From positions 49,298,634-49,362,633 of the forward strand of contig NC_054541.1 of assembly GCF_017654505.1 (NCBI RefSeq): a DNA stretch of 64,000 nucleotides. The letters are read 5' to 3'. This DNA comes from Polyodon spathula. Taxonomy: Eukaryota > Chordata > Actinopteri > Acipenseriformes > Polyodontidae. The position numbers were made by a program, and so were the translations under genes. Each line of letters begins with the position of its first letter. Position 1 is the stretch's first letter. Shown one piece after another: positions 1-11,466 of this stretch. The notes beneath the pieces were generated by a model. The model was not told the origin of the DNA. It made no database searches and was given only the letters and a program-made list of their open reading frames with translations.

Positions 1-188
1 GCTTTGGCAGAATTATACAGAAGGACTTTCAATATCTAGAACTGTGCTTTATTTATTCATTATTTGTATGAGCTAGTTGGCTGTAGCTGGAGTAATGTGA
101 CCACTCTTTAAACTGAAATATTTTAATAGAAACAGTGCAAAACATAGGCCAAAGTCAACATGTACAACTAGTTATGGTTGTATTTCAG

Positions 189-351
189 AACAGGGATTTC
201 AGACTTGGAGAGCAGAGTGTTGGTGGCCTGTAACTCTGGCTGTGGTTGCCCAGTGAACCAGTGGGAGCCAGTGTGCGGAGAGAATGGGATGACGTACGTT
301 TCCCCTTGCTTTGCTGGTTGTAACATATCCAGAGGAAGTGGAAAAAACACG
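189..351 (+). CDS. SLCO1 copy A, exon 10 (Kazal-like loop)
   Basis: Follows a TTTCAG acceptor and ends at a GTGAGG donor. It encodes the first six cysteines of the extracellular loop, around [13 protein letters not shown]. The predicted protein is identical to copy B. Confidence 0.85.
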
Positions 352-3300
352 GTGAGGCCAACCTACACAATATTCCATTCATGCTCCTGATGTCTTACAA
401 ACCATTCATTGTTCACGTCCCTCCAGACTTCTCACGCTGTGACCTCACTTCCTGGGTTCATTACCTTGGTAACATCCATTGCTTAGATTCGACAGGTTTG
501 GTTTGACAGCTGGAATAGACATTGATTTTTAGCTCTCTTTTGTGTTCCATCGATGAGGCAACATTCAAATTGGGTAGACAAAAATAATTCAGTCAGGATA
601 AATTATTTATTAAAACATAGACAACACTATTACATTATACATATTTTACACTATATTCTTTGACCTTTGGCCTTGCCTTTTCAAGGTACCCCAGCCCATA
701 AATTAGCTTACAGATAAGTGAGGAGTCTGGAGGGCAGGATAGCTTCCAAAAAGCAGGAGGAGGCTGGGGAACAGGGGCATAATAGATTGCAGTAAGATAT
801 AAATCCTTTCCTTGCCAATCATTGGACGTACTGTATATCGAGGACGAATGAGATACTAGTTATTCAACTGATGATTTGATCTGGTATTGGAAGTCCCTAA
901 AATATGCTTGATGTTTATGTGGTTGGATGACATTAAAGTGAGTTCCCTGCCAGAACCACCACTTTGCTTAATGAAATACAAATAAATTAAAAAATTGAGA
1001 ATTAAAAAAAAGAAAATGCATGAACACCCTAATCATATGCCTTTACCTTAAATTGCTTTCTCATTTCCCTTTTTCTAGACGTTTCATGCCTGCAGATGTA
1101 TTGAAGCTTTTCCCAAGTCAGGATCTGGGAATTTCTCTGCAGTTCTGGGACAATGCCCACGAGAGGAGAAGTGTTCCAGAATGTTCATATATTACTTGGT
1201 GTTCCTGTCCTTGAGTTTCTTCATTCTTTCTCTGGGAAGCATGCCGATATTCATTGTAAATCTCAGGTAAACCAGCCTGGCTTCCTTCCAGTAAAGTGCA
1301 CTGTTACAAGTGCATTCTTTAAAGTGTAGTTTTTCATACAGTTGAGATATACAGTGAACCACAACCCGTCTCTCCCAGTCTAGGTGAGTCAGTACACAAA
1401 CCACCATGGAAAAGAAAATAGCTTGTCAACTGAGATGCTGGATGTATCCAGGGATTTCTTTAGAACAGATCTGCGCTGCAGGTTGAGCAATGCAATACTG
1501 CTCCTCAGCACAGCTAATATACATACAAGAATACCAGCCTCCACTAATCAATATAAATGCACTGCTATAATACCAACATCAACACTGCCCGGACAGGAAC
1601 TCATTAATACATTTGGCTCCTGCATTTGCACTCATTCTCAGTGCTTCCTTGGTTAAGGCGCTCTGATCTGAGTTCAAGAGCTGCTCTTCAGTTCTAGCTG
1701 TCTAGTTCTCTTTCACAATAGACAGGTATAAAGCAGACTCAGTCCGTGTCTGTATAGGAGGAAGATCCAGCACAGCCTTGTGAACAGCTCCCGTGAATCG
1801 AGTTTCCATTTCCAGGGATGGACATAAGACTCCTATTGCATTACACTTTCACTCATTCCAGGTTTTGCTACAGAGCTTGATTAGCCACATTATTATAGGC
1901 AACAAGCTCAGGTGTGTCTTATTAAAAACTCATAGTAAAACCAGGAATGGGTCAAACTGCTATGCAATGGGAGTCTGATTTCCATCCCTGCTTTTCTATT
2001 GTTGTCAATGACAATTACTTGAGCACACAGAGTGGCAGTCACTTAGGTCAGAGTATTTACTTATTTCTTTTTTAATTCTCTTTTTTTATTATTTTTTTAT
2101 TTTTATTACTGGTGTCTTTCTATTTTTGTCAGGTTTGGGAGCCTCTAAGCTGTTTTTAATGTCATGACGTCCACACCAGTTAAACTGCATCAAAGTGTAA
2201 TGATTGTTCTTCCACTCTGTTTTGTACATGGACAGGTGTGTGGATCCAGAGCTGAAATCACTATCGGTGGGAATGTACACTCTGGCACTGAGAGCATTTG
2301 GTAAGTTTAATTTATTTTTATTTTATTTAAGAATGATAATATGATATAAAAATAATGAGTCCTGGTTCAGTACATACATACAGCCCCTAATGAGTCCTGG
2401 TTCAGAGTATACATACAGCCCCTAATGAGTCCTGGTTCAGTACATACATACAGCCCCTAATGAGTCCTGGTTCAGAGTATACATACAGCCCCTAATGAGT
2501 CCTGGTTCAGTACATACATACAGCCCCTAATGAGTCCTGGTTCAGTGCGTACATACAGCCCCTAATGAGTCCTGGTTCAGTGCATACATACAGCCCCTAA
2601 TGAGTCCTGGTTCAGTGCGTACATACAGCCCCTAATGAGTCCTGGTTCAGTGCATACATACAGCCCCTAATGAGTCCTGGTTCAGTGCGTACGTACAGCC
2701 CCTAATGAGTCCTGGTTCAGTACATACGTACAGCCCCTAATGAGTCCTGGTTCAGTGCATACATACAGCCCCTAATGAGTCCTGGTTCAGTACATACATA
2801 CAGCCCCTAAGGAGTCCTGGTTCAGTGCGTACATACAGCCCCTAATGAGTCCTGGTTCAGTGCATACATACAGCCCCTAATGAGTCCTGGTTCAGTGCGT
2901 ACGTACAGCCCCTAATGAGTCCTGGTTCAGTACATACATACAGCCCCTAATGAGTCCTGGTTCAGTGCGTACATACAGCCCCTAATGAGTCCTGGTTCAG
3001 TGCATACATACAGCCCCTAATGAGTCCTGGTTCAGTGCGTACATACAGCCCCTAATGAGTCCTGGTTCAGTGCGTACATACAGCCCCTAATGAGTCCTGG
3101 TTCAGAGCATACATACAGCCCCTAATGAGTCCTGGTTCAGTGCATACATACAGCCCCTAATGAGTCCTGGTTCAGTGCGTACATACAGCCCCTAATGAGT
3201 CCTGGTTCAGTGCATACATACAGCCCCTAATGAGTCCTGGTTCAGAGCATACATACAGCCCCTAATGAGTCCTGGTTCAGTGCATACATACAGCCCCTAA

Positions 3301-4359
3301 TGAGTCCTGGTTCAGTGCATACATACAGCCCCTAATGAGTCCTGGTTCAGTGCGTACATACAGCCCCTAATGAGTCCTGGTTCAGTGCATACATACAGCC
3401 CCTAATGAGTCCTGGTTCAGTGCGTACATACAGCCCCTAATGAGTCCTGGTTCAGAGCATACATACAGCCCCTAATGAGTCCTGGTTCAGTGCATACATA
3501 CAGCCCCTAATGAGTCCTGGTTCAGAGCATACATACAGCCCCTAATGAGTCCTGGTTCAGAGCATACATACAGCCCCTAATGAGTCCTGGTTCAGAGCAT
3601 ACATACAGCCCCTAATGAGTCCTGGTTCAGTGCGTACATACAGCCCCTAATGAGTCCTGGTTCAGTGCATACATACAGCCCCTAATGAGTCCTGGTTCAG
3701 TGCGTACATACAGCCCCTAATGAGTCCTGGTTCAGAGCATACGTACAGCCCCTAATGAGTCCTGGTTCAGTACATACATACAGCCCCTAATGAGTCCTGG
3801 TTCAGTGCGTACATACAGCCCCTAATGAGTCCTGGTTCAGAGCATACATACAGCCCCTAATGAGTCCTGGTTCACTGGCATGAATAAGAGCCGCTTGCTT
3901 CTTCTTCCCGCAGTACAACTGGAAAGACAGAGGGGTATTAAACCTGGTAAAAAACATTGTTTCCCCTGGAGCTGTAAGATGTAAAAATTGCAGTCTGCCC
4001 CAAAGTATATAATCGGCCATTGAAAAGCTTTGCATCCCCTCTTCGTCGCAGCTCGACAGTGGCTCAATTCAAAAGAAGGGAAGTCAATTAGATGCAACAA
4101 GTTTGGTCACAGTTCATGCGTCTGCACTGTTTTATCAGTATGATAGCGATCTCTGCTGCCGGGTTTCCAAAGTGATCTTACTGGCTTCTAGCTTCAAGGG
4201 AGAGCGTGTAGCTTTGCAATGCATTGACTGTTTCTTTTCAGGTGGAATCCCAGCTCCAATTTATTTTGGAGCCCTGATTGACTCAACATGCATAAAATGG
4301 GGGACCAAGAAGTGTGGGGGTCATGGAGCATGCAGGGTGTACAACAACGTCTCATTCAG
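189..4359 (+). CDS. SLCO1/OATP1 transporter copy A, partial (four exons)
   Basis: Four exons correspond to exons 10-13 of the complete SLCO1 gene downstream: 189-351, 1079-1266, 2236-2300 and 4242-4359. Together they encode the large cysteine-rich (Kazal-like) extracellular loop, transmembrane segment 10 and the region up to segment 12. All reading phases and splice sites are kept. The only protein difference I see from copy B is Ile for Met in the TCxKWG motif of the last exon. Earlier exons would lie left of the window. The terminal exon, expected near 6290 from the spacing in copy B, is absent there and I do not see it anywhere before 17.7 kb. The copy may therefore be a 3'-truncated gene, a pseudogene or an assembly duplicate. 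Confidence 0.8.
352..2235 (+). other. Introns of SLCO1 copy A (apart from the exon at 1079-1266)
   Basis: This is intron sequence, AT-rich, nearly identical to 29045-30927 in copy B. I see no other gene, RNA or mobile element in it. The short open frames here have no exon-like or family features. Confidence 0.6.
1079..1266 (+). CDS. SLCO1 copy A, exon 11 (end of loop 5, TM10)
   Basis: Acceptor TTCTAG, donor GTAAAC. It encodes the last four loop cysteines (CRC, GQC and KC), followed by a hydrophobic transmembrane stretch. Same length and protein as copy B. Confidence 0.85.
2236..2300 (+). CDS. SLCO1 copy A, exon 12
   Basis: A 65-nt exon with acceptor GGACAG and donor GTAAGT. It encodes the conserved [10 protein letters not shown] motif that leads into transmembrane segment 11. 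Confidence 0.85.
2354..3874 (+). repeat. 35-bp minisatellite, about 43 copies
   Basis: The unit reads GAGTCCTGGTTCAG followed by TGCATACATACAGCCCCTAAT, with variants TGCGTAC, TACATAC, AGCATAC and AGTATAC. It lies in the intron between exons 12 and 13 of SLCO1 copy A. Copy B carries the same array with about 28 units, so it has changed length since the duplication. Confidence 0.97.
3875..4241 (+). other. Intron 3' part before exon 13 of copy A
   Basis: Unique intron sequence shared with copy B (32032-32398). It ends in a TTTCTTTTCAG acceptor. I see nothing else in it. Confidence 0.6.
4242..4359 (+). CDS. SLCO1 copy A, exon 13
   Basis: It encodes [17 protein letters not shown] and the following loop (TM11), and ends TTC AG at a GTAACA donor. 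The last 29 bases of the exon plus the donor are the founding unit of the 47-bp minisatellite that follows. The TCIKWG motif differs from copy B (TCMKWG). Confidence 0.85.
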
Positions 4360-4736
4360 GTAACACATGTTAGATCATACAGGGTGTACAACAACGTCTC
4401 ATTCAGGTAACACATGTTGGATCATGCAGGGTGTATAACAACGTCTCATTCAGGTAACACATGTTGGATCATGCAGGGTGTATAATAACGTCTCATTCAG
4501 GTAACACATGTTGGATCATGCAGGGTGTATAACAACGTCTCATTCAGGTAACACATGTTGGATCATGCAGGGTGTATAACAACGTCTCATTCAGGTAACA
4601 CATGTTGGATCATGCAGGGTGTATAACAACGTCTCATTCAGGTAACACATGGTGGAGCATGCAGGGTGTATAACAACGTCTCATTCAGGTAAGACATGTT
4701 AGATCATGCAGGGTGTATAACAACGTCTCATGAAGT
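4331..4736 (+). repeat. 47-bp minisatellite made of exon 13 end plus splice donor, first block
   Basis: About 8.5 units. Each unit contains the end of SLCO1 exon 13 (GTGTATAACAACGTCTCA, then TTCAG) directly followed by the donor GTAACA and about 18 bases of intron. The first unit overlaps the real exon. An LTR-like insertion then interrupts the array. Confidence 0.95.
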
Positions 4737-4739
4737 GTA

Positions 4740-5159
4740 TGTGGCAGAGCAAAGCTCTGCCCTTTAAATTGGCAGGGATGGGGTTAACTTCCCCTGCCTG
4801 CCTGGGTTTATTATGTTCAGGTGGCTGGGGTTGATTAGTTGATTAGGTTGATTAACGATCAATCAGCGCCCAGCCACCTGATATAAAAGGAGGCCTCTGC
4901 TTCTCATTTGGGGAGAGGGAGCTGAGGAAGCAGGTTGGGGTTTTTTTGGGTTGTTTGGAAAACTTGAATCCAGTGAAGGCATTGCCCAGCCTGGAAACCT
5001 TTATTTTTGTAAGTTTTGCTTTTTGTCTTTCTTTTGTGTTTAAATTGTTTTGTTTTGGCCCTTGTGCCCTTTCATTTTGTGTTTATTTATAATAAAATAG
5101 TTATTTTTTTTGAACTGCAGACTGGCTCTGGGCCTCTATCCACTCGCCAGCCTGCCACA
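4740..5159 (+). mobile_element. Solo LTR-like insertion (copy A)
   Basis: A 420-bp element starts TGTGGCAGAGC and ends CAGCCTGCCACA, so it has TG...CA ends. It carries a TATA-like motif (GATATAAAAGG) near 4880 and AATAAA near 5090, in the order expected for an LTR in plus orientation. It splits the 47-bp array. About 95 bases (5160-5256) between its right end and the resumed array are unexplained, and I could not find a clean target-site duplication. Blended traces of the same element occur in copy B at 32906-33640. The unusual insert at 22388-22804 is related to its 3' half. Confidence 0.65.
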
Positions 5160-5256
5160 AGGTAAACGGTGTTTCCAATGTACGCACCAGATCAGGAGTA
5201 CGTTCACATCTGTTCTAACTAGTAACGCCGCATATTGTTGTACAGACTCCATTGGA

Positions 5257-5967
5257 TCATGCAGGGTGTATAACAATGTTTCATTCAGGTAACACATGGT
5301 GGATCATGCAGGGTGTATAACAACGTCTCATTCAGGTAACACATGTTAGATCATGCAGGGTGTATAACAACGTCTCATTCAGGTAACACATGGTGGATCA
5401 TGCAGGGTGTATAACAACGTCTCATTCAGGTAACACATGGTGGATCATGCAGGGTGTATAACAACGTCTCATTCAGGTAACACATGTTAGATCATGCAGG
5501 GTGTATAACAACGTCTCATTCAGGTAACACATGTTAGATCATACAGGGTGTACAACAACGTCTCATTCAGGTAACACATGTTAGATCATACAGGGTGTAC
5601 AACAACGTCTCATTCAGGTAACACATGTTAGATCATACAGGGTGTACAACAACGTCTCATTCAGGTAACACATGGTGTGGATCATGCAGGGTGTATAACA
5701 ACGTTTCATTCAGGTAACACATGGTGGATCATGCAGGGTGTATAACAACGTCTCATTCAGGTAACACATGTTGGATCATGCAGGGTGTATAACAACGTCT
5801 CATTCAGGTAACACATGGTGGATCATGCAGGGTGTATAACAACGTCTCATTCAGGTAACACATGGTGGATCATGCAGGGTGTATAACAACGTCTCATTCA
5901 GGTAACACATGGTGGATCATGCAGGGTGTATAACAACGTCTCATTCAGGTAACACATGGTGGAGCAT
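5257..5967 (+). repeat. 47-bp exon-end/splice-donor minisatellite, second block
   Basis: About 15 more units of the same array after the LTR-like insert, with small variants (TTAGATCATAC, GGTGGATCATG). Every unit keeps TTCAG|GTAACAC, so each has a potential 5' splice site. Confidence 0.95.
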
Positions 5968-6039
5968 GTCACTCTTACTAAGAGTAGTGTGAGAGATTCA
6001 TGGAATGGGCAGATGGTCTAATGTCTGCGTCCACAAGTT

Positions 6040-6146
6040 AGTTAGGGTTAGGGTTATAACATATAAAAAAATTACACATGAAGTGCATTGTAACTATGCA
6101 TAATAACACTGTAATTATGTGTAAGTACACAAATATTTACTAAGTA
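6040..6146 (+). mobile_element. MITE-like fragment at the duplication edge
   Basis: The segment from the TTAGGGTTAGGG motif through the GTAATTATGTGTAAGTAC region resembles half of the foldback element at 37771-38103. Homology between copies A and B ends inside it. Confidence 0.5.
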
Positions 6147-7894
6147 AAACGTACAGACATATTCCTTGACTTAGGACACGACGAGTCATTGAGACGAACT
6201 TCGGGACCACGAGCTATTTTTTGTCAGCTACAATTACTGTAAATGACTGCAATTTCATTTAAAAAATGAGTGGTTATCAGACCAAACACTGCTGGAAACA
6301 TATTCAGTATAAACATGAGCATGTTCATATAACAGTATTTCTAATGCCTGTATCAAAAAGATGCAAAGGAGACAACTGAAAAATGATGTCTGAAACAAAT
6401 AACCCATTTGTTTTAAAATAACACACATTTTACTGTGCAGTGTTTCAAAATAACACATTTTACTGTGCAGTGTTTCAAAATAATACATTCCACTGTGCTG
6501 TGTTTCAAAATAGCATAAACTCTTACTTTTTTTTTACCTGCAGTGTTCAATGAATACATGAATTCTACTTCTGCGTGTTTCAAAAATACATTTTACTGGC
6601 AGTGGTTTCAAAATAACAAATTATAATGTGCAGTGTTTAAGAATAAACCACTGTTATTGGCCGTGTTCAGCATAACACCCCCCCCCCCCCCCCCCCCCCC
6701 CCAATAACACACATTCTATTGTGCAGTGTTTCAAAATTGCACATTTTACTAGTGATTCGTTCACAACTGGTACAGTACTGTTTTGTAACCTGATAAACTC
6801 ATCATCAAACTTAAATTCAAATGGTTTAATAAAATTACTTATCGTGAGAGTGTCCCTGAGGCACTGTGGGGAAAATTAATGATTGAATGTAATTTATCAT
6901 TTTACTAATACAGATGGTTGGAATGTATTTGTGTTTTGATTCCCCCCTTTTCCAATTCCTCTCCTCTACAGACACAGCTGCAGACTAGCTTTAAGGTTTA
7001 AACAACTTTGTATAAACAATGAATGGCAAATAGTCTTTGGAAATTTAAAAGCGATTCTTGATTAGATTAAGAAACAGACACAGGAACAGATACGCATCTG
7101 GTCATGGAAGATACTAGTGTTTGAATTAAACACTAATTTGCATAGGTTTTCCATGTACGTCTGGAGAGATTTGATAAATTTATGGTTCTGAGCAGAGGGA
7201 ACAATGGAATTGCAGGGCAGGCATGCTTTGATGATTAAAGTATTTCTCTTAAGAGAAATGAAGAATTATATGAGAACACATTATATTGATGCAAGATCTT
7301 ATTAATCAATAAACTTTAATGAATCTATTGCAAACAAACCTGTAACTTGGCATTTTGAGGGAAAACTGTAATGATTTACCTGTTTATATGGAGACAATAC
7401 TGAAAACAGTGATTTAAAATATTATAAAACAACTTTTTACATGAAACTAAATAGATACATGTATTGTAATGTAGACTGTTAGTAAAATGTTTTCCTTCAA
7501 TGTTATAGTTAAGTTAAAATGGTGAAACATTGTATTGCAGTGACAGATTTGGTTGGTATATCCAATCTGGTATCAAAATATTTGTATTGGACTGAGCAAC
7601 ACAGATTTACAGGTCTAATGAAAATCCAAGTCTGATTAAGGAAGTTATGAGAAAAACAAGTTTTACATCATTCATGAAAAAGTTAGGTAATTAACTTCAG
7701 AAACCTCCGAAGTTGAAATAAACCTCTTTCTGATATCAGCCACCAATCAAAGAACTTCTTTTGAGAAAGACAGTGATTGGTTGAGAGTGCAAACGCACCC
7801 CTTTGGCAAAAGTTTAAGAAAAGATTTTGTGCACCCGAAGGGGGGCTAGAAAATTCCATCTACCGGTGACCGTTTGTTTTGAGGACCAAACTGC
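6147..7894 (+). other. AT-rich intergenic DNA, no gene seen
   Basis: It holds a degenerate repeat of about 35 bp (6410-6760) built around TTTTACTGTGCAGTGTTTCA, with a poly-C run inside it. The rest shows no coding, RNA or mobile-element signature that I can support. Confidence 0.5.
6678..6702 (+). repeat. Poly-C run (25 C)
   Basis: An uninterrupted C tract within the degenerate repeat; the minus strand could form a G-quadruplex. Homopolymer length is unreliable in most assemblies. Confidence 0.9.
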
Positions 7895-8070
7895 CCTGTG
7901 ACAAGAGACTGCTGCATGATCTTGGTTAGCGGTTTGTAAATAACTTCTTTCATTTCTTTGAGTACTACTGGGAGGATCTCATCCGGCCCAGGGGATTTGT
8001 TTATTTTAAGAGCTCCTAGTTCCTTGAACACTTCTGTCACTGTTATGCTAAAGTGATTTAAAACCGATTG
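7895..8070 (-). mobile_element. LINE fragment (reverse transcriptase N-terminal part)
   Basis: Read on the minus strand, it encodes the segment ELGALKINKSPGPDEILP followed by VVLKEMKEVIYKPLTKI. This is the N-terminal region of the same reverse transcriptase as the LINE at 35768-37536. The fragment is truncated on both sides. Confidence 0.85.
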
Positions 8071-11000
8071 ATGCACGCCTGTGTCTAAAATGGCAAGTGA
8101 TGTGAGGGATTGACATAAAAAACAACAACAACAAAGTGATGCTTTAGATTTGGTGAGCGAGTCAGAATCAGGATACAGCAGCAGGTAATGCACATCACTG
8201 GAAAAGGCTTCACACTTTCCAGACACTGGCCAAACTAGCAAGGGAAATGTCATGTATAGTGATCAATATTTTGTTTTGTTCTGATCCTATTTTCTGTTAT
8301 GAGAAGAGTAATAAACAAAAACTAAAATGGTGTTGTTTTTTGTACAATGCCCTCTTTTCCACATATGAAGAGTTTATTTAAGTTAAATCTGACAGTATTC
8401 ACTTGCACGCACATCTTAAAAAAAAAAAAAGTAAACCCCAGTAATGCTATTACTTTATGTAAATGTGTAATTTGCCACTTTGTTTATTGCGAATAAACTA
8501 CAATAGTAGGGATAAAAAGAAGAGATGAATAATAAAAAAGCGATGTCTACTTATGTACTGTTTCTGCCTGAAACACACACGCATGCAAAGTGTATCGTTT
8601 AAAGAGTGACATCCTCTGCTTTGTAACACCTTCTGTTTATAACATTTAGATTTAATTTTACCGTTAGGTACCAATACAATTTAAAAGTATGTACTGTATT
8701 ACAAATGTACAGTGACATCTAAATGGAAGCCTACAGTTATTTTAAAACACAGTCCTTTCAGATATGTATTTTTGATATTGTCAGTTTTTCTGTATACACA
8801 AAACACTTCTCTCATTTTGTATGTACTGACTAGAATTGGTACTGCTTTAATAAATGAGTCGTTGCACATTGCACTTTAAGAATGCATGCTACTAAAACAT
8901 TGCTTATTTACATAATAGCTGAAGACTGGTGCCACTTAGAATAGGTGGACGCGGTCTTTCTAACTATCGGGAGCTTACCTTTCTTCTGATGTGATTGGGT
9001 CATTGTTTGTAATTGCACCTGATGTATTCTACATTTTGTGTTAATTTACTTTACTCATGATTTCTACTATTTGTTAATCATGTAATTGGCAGCTAATTTC
9101 CTTGTTTGTCTTTTCTGCTGTAAATATATATCTTCCAAAACACCAGGTGTTTGTCTCCAGTTTATTGTAGAAAGTCTTGGGAAGTTGAGAGGGGCTGCTG
9201 TATGTTTTAAATTGAGAAACAGTTTTGTTTTATTATAGAAATACATGAAAAAACTTAATGTATATGTCAATATTTCATTTATTTTTCATATGATAAACTA
9301 GGTATTGTTAGGAAAATTAGCAATGCCGCCACCAGTAAGTGTTCAGTCACAGGAAACTGGCTGAAGAAACTGAGTCTGTCAGAGACCTTTTATATGGGCT
9401 TAAAAAAACCTGTTTGGCACCAGAAAGTAATGCAACTACGGCACGCCTCTCAAAGATGGCACTGTGGAAAGGCACCTACTGCACGCTTCTCAAACATGGC
9501 ACGGTGGAAATGCACTTCAGTATATTATCCCCTCTGTTTACTGCCATGCCATGTATTTAATTGAGAAACTTTTCATTTACATTTAAACACACTGGAGCTA
9601 GAGCATGCATATTGACACGGTGCTACACCTCTAGTCAGGTGCTTAATAAGATGCTTATACATGTAGCGTCAGAGGGGGGTCATCATATCATTCTGTGCAT
9701 GAAAGTAACAGAATTGGAATATACAGGGGGAGTCTTAAACCATTCTCTGTGTCTTCTTGGTTTCTGATCACAAACTCCCCCACTGACCAAGAATGTTTTT
9801 AGAAAGTGTTGTAAACTAACTGCTGGACAAGTGTTTCATCTCTACCTGTCACTGAATGAGTCATTTCGGCGCCAGTAGTATTTTGCTGAAGGAAACTTCC
9901 AGACAATTCTGGGTGCCTTGACACCTAGACGAGAGCGAGTCCTTGTCGTAAATCCTGCCGACAGGGGGCACAAGGAAGAACCAATGTTCTGAATAATGGC
10001 TAAAATCATCTTCTGAGGAAGGCCCCTGCCATCTGTCCTGCGAGAGACTGGACCGGTAAACGGGATACTGCATTAATCGGAAAGCGGGTCTTAAAAACAT
10101 ATCTGCACGAGACAGACTGAAGCGAAGCTTATTGCGCGTCTAGCAATACAATGCGTACAGCAATGCACTGTCTACTTGAAACTGCAGATCCGGAGAGCTA
10201 CAGTATTCATCGAAACAGATTGACTTCTGTATATGGAAATAGATAGGTATTCAACACATCTAATATCAAATACTTTATGACTCGAGAAAGTAACTGAAAT
10301 CAAAGTGGAAACTGTTCTAGGAATATAATATAACTTCCTGTTTTAGAGTGTTTTCTCACATAAGAAATGGAAATTGTCTGAAATGTGCAACTCAAAAGGA
10401 GTTGCCTCCTAAATGCAGAGAATTTGATCACTGCCCCATTTCTGAGCTCATTTGAATATATAATTAACTGAGGTTGATAACATATTATTAGTTTGGTACA
10501 TCACGTCTAAACATCACGTTGAATTAGTTCTCTTCCATATTGACATGATCGATTACAACTAGATACAGGTATTTGTGTGATAAAACTTATGTCTAACCAA
10601 TAGCCTTTCCTTTCTGTAATATTAGATTAATTGTGCTCCCTTTTTTTCCTTAAATAAATGATTGTTGTATATTTCTGAAACGTTGTGTGGATGTCAATTG
10701 TTGAGTTTGTGTCAAGAGAATCCGAGTTCTACATGATATCACCCAGCTATGATGGTATGTCTCGGTTATTAACATTTGGCCATTCTTAAACAGTGCACCT
10801 AGAGACTCATTTATATATAAATAAATTGTATACCAAAGTCACTACATACAACATAAGTGCTTTTGTTAGTTAACTTGAATGTTTGCTGCTCAGTAATTGT
10901 CAGAACATTTTCTAGTTTTAATAACATTAAAATTAATAACATGCTGTTTTTAATAGCACTGCAGTGAGATTTGTAGAATTATTTGTTGGCAAGATGGAAA

Positions 11001-11466
11001 TCATATTTGCTTCTGTTTTTATTATTAACGGTGATCAAACATCGTATCATATTAAGTAGTTATTTCTGAGATGTAGTCGTTGTTTGATGCAAGTGCAGTT
11101 TTGTTAGAATATGTAAGGTGTGATTGGATAGTCAGATTTCCATGACCATTTAAACACCCCCCACCACTACACACATCATGAGTGCCCTGTGGCCCCCCAA
11201 GGTTTGGACATCGCCTTATCTGGCCGCTAGAGAATGTAGTTGAGTACCACTGGCTTATATGGACGGTGTATTGCTCGAGGCCCCACTCCCTGAGCCGGTG
11301 GCCACGGAGTTACGTCTCCTGTCCAGCATGCTGCTGCAGTTCTCCGGTCTCCAAGGGCAAGCTCTTGGCTATCTTGATTGTGGCTCGTAGACAGCTGTGG
11401 CTGTCACTAGCCAGAGTTCCCTTGCACCTTGGACTCCTGGGTGCTCGCCACCATGCAAAACAGTAA
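8071..11466 (+). other. Intergenic DNA, no supported feature
   Basis: About 3.4 kb of AT-rich sequence. The short open frames (for example minus-strand 9861-10100) have no recognised family, no splice-flanked exon shape and no repeat structure. The GC-richer piece from about 11180 may be the upstream part of the DIRS fragment that follows, but I cannot show it. Confidence 0.4.

Larger units (their letters stand above)
1..6146 (+). repeat. Segmental duplication, copy A (partner 28694-34277)
   Basis: The stretch aligns colinearly with 28694-34277, exons and introns included, with only about a dozen differences in the roughly 2.3 kb of non-repetitive sequence that I compared by eye. The main differences are the lengths of the 35-bp and 47-bp minisatellites and small indels. 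Homology begins at the first base of the window, 8 bases into the intron after the counterpart of exon 9, so the left edge of the duplication is probably outside the window. Homology ends at about 6146, inside a MITE-like segment. It could be a recent tandem duplication or a false duplication in the assembly. Confidence 0.9.

Noticed and set aside
6040..6060. TTAGGG repeats suggesting telomeric sequence
   Set aside because: Only about two units, and the same motif lies in related MITE segments at 34170 and 37930, so it is part of that element.
9861..10100. Minus-strand frame of 79 codons in a GC-richer stretch
   Set aside because: No recognised family, no splice-site context and no repeats; it is within the expected length of chance frames.
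11182..11466. A frame of 94 codons before the DIRS fragment
   Set aside because: It may be out-of-frame DIRS sequence, but I could not match it to any domain, so I did not extend the element over it.
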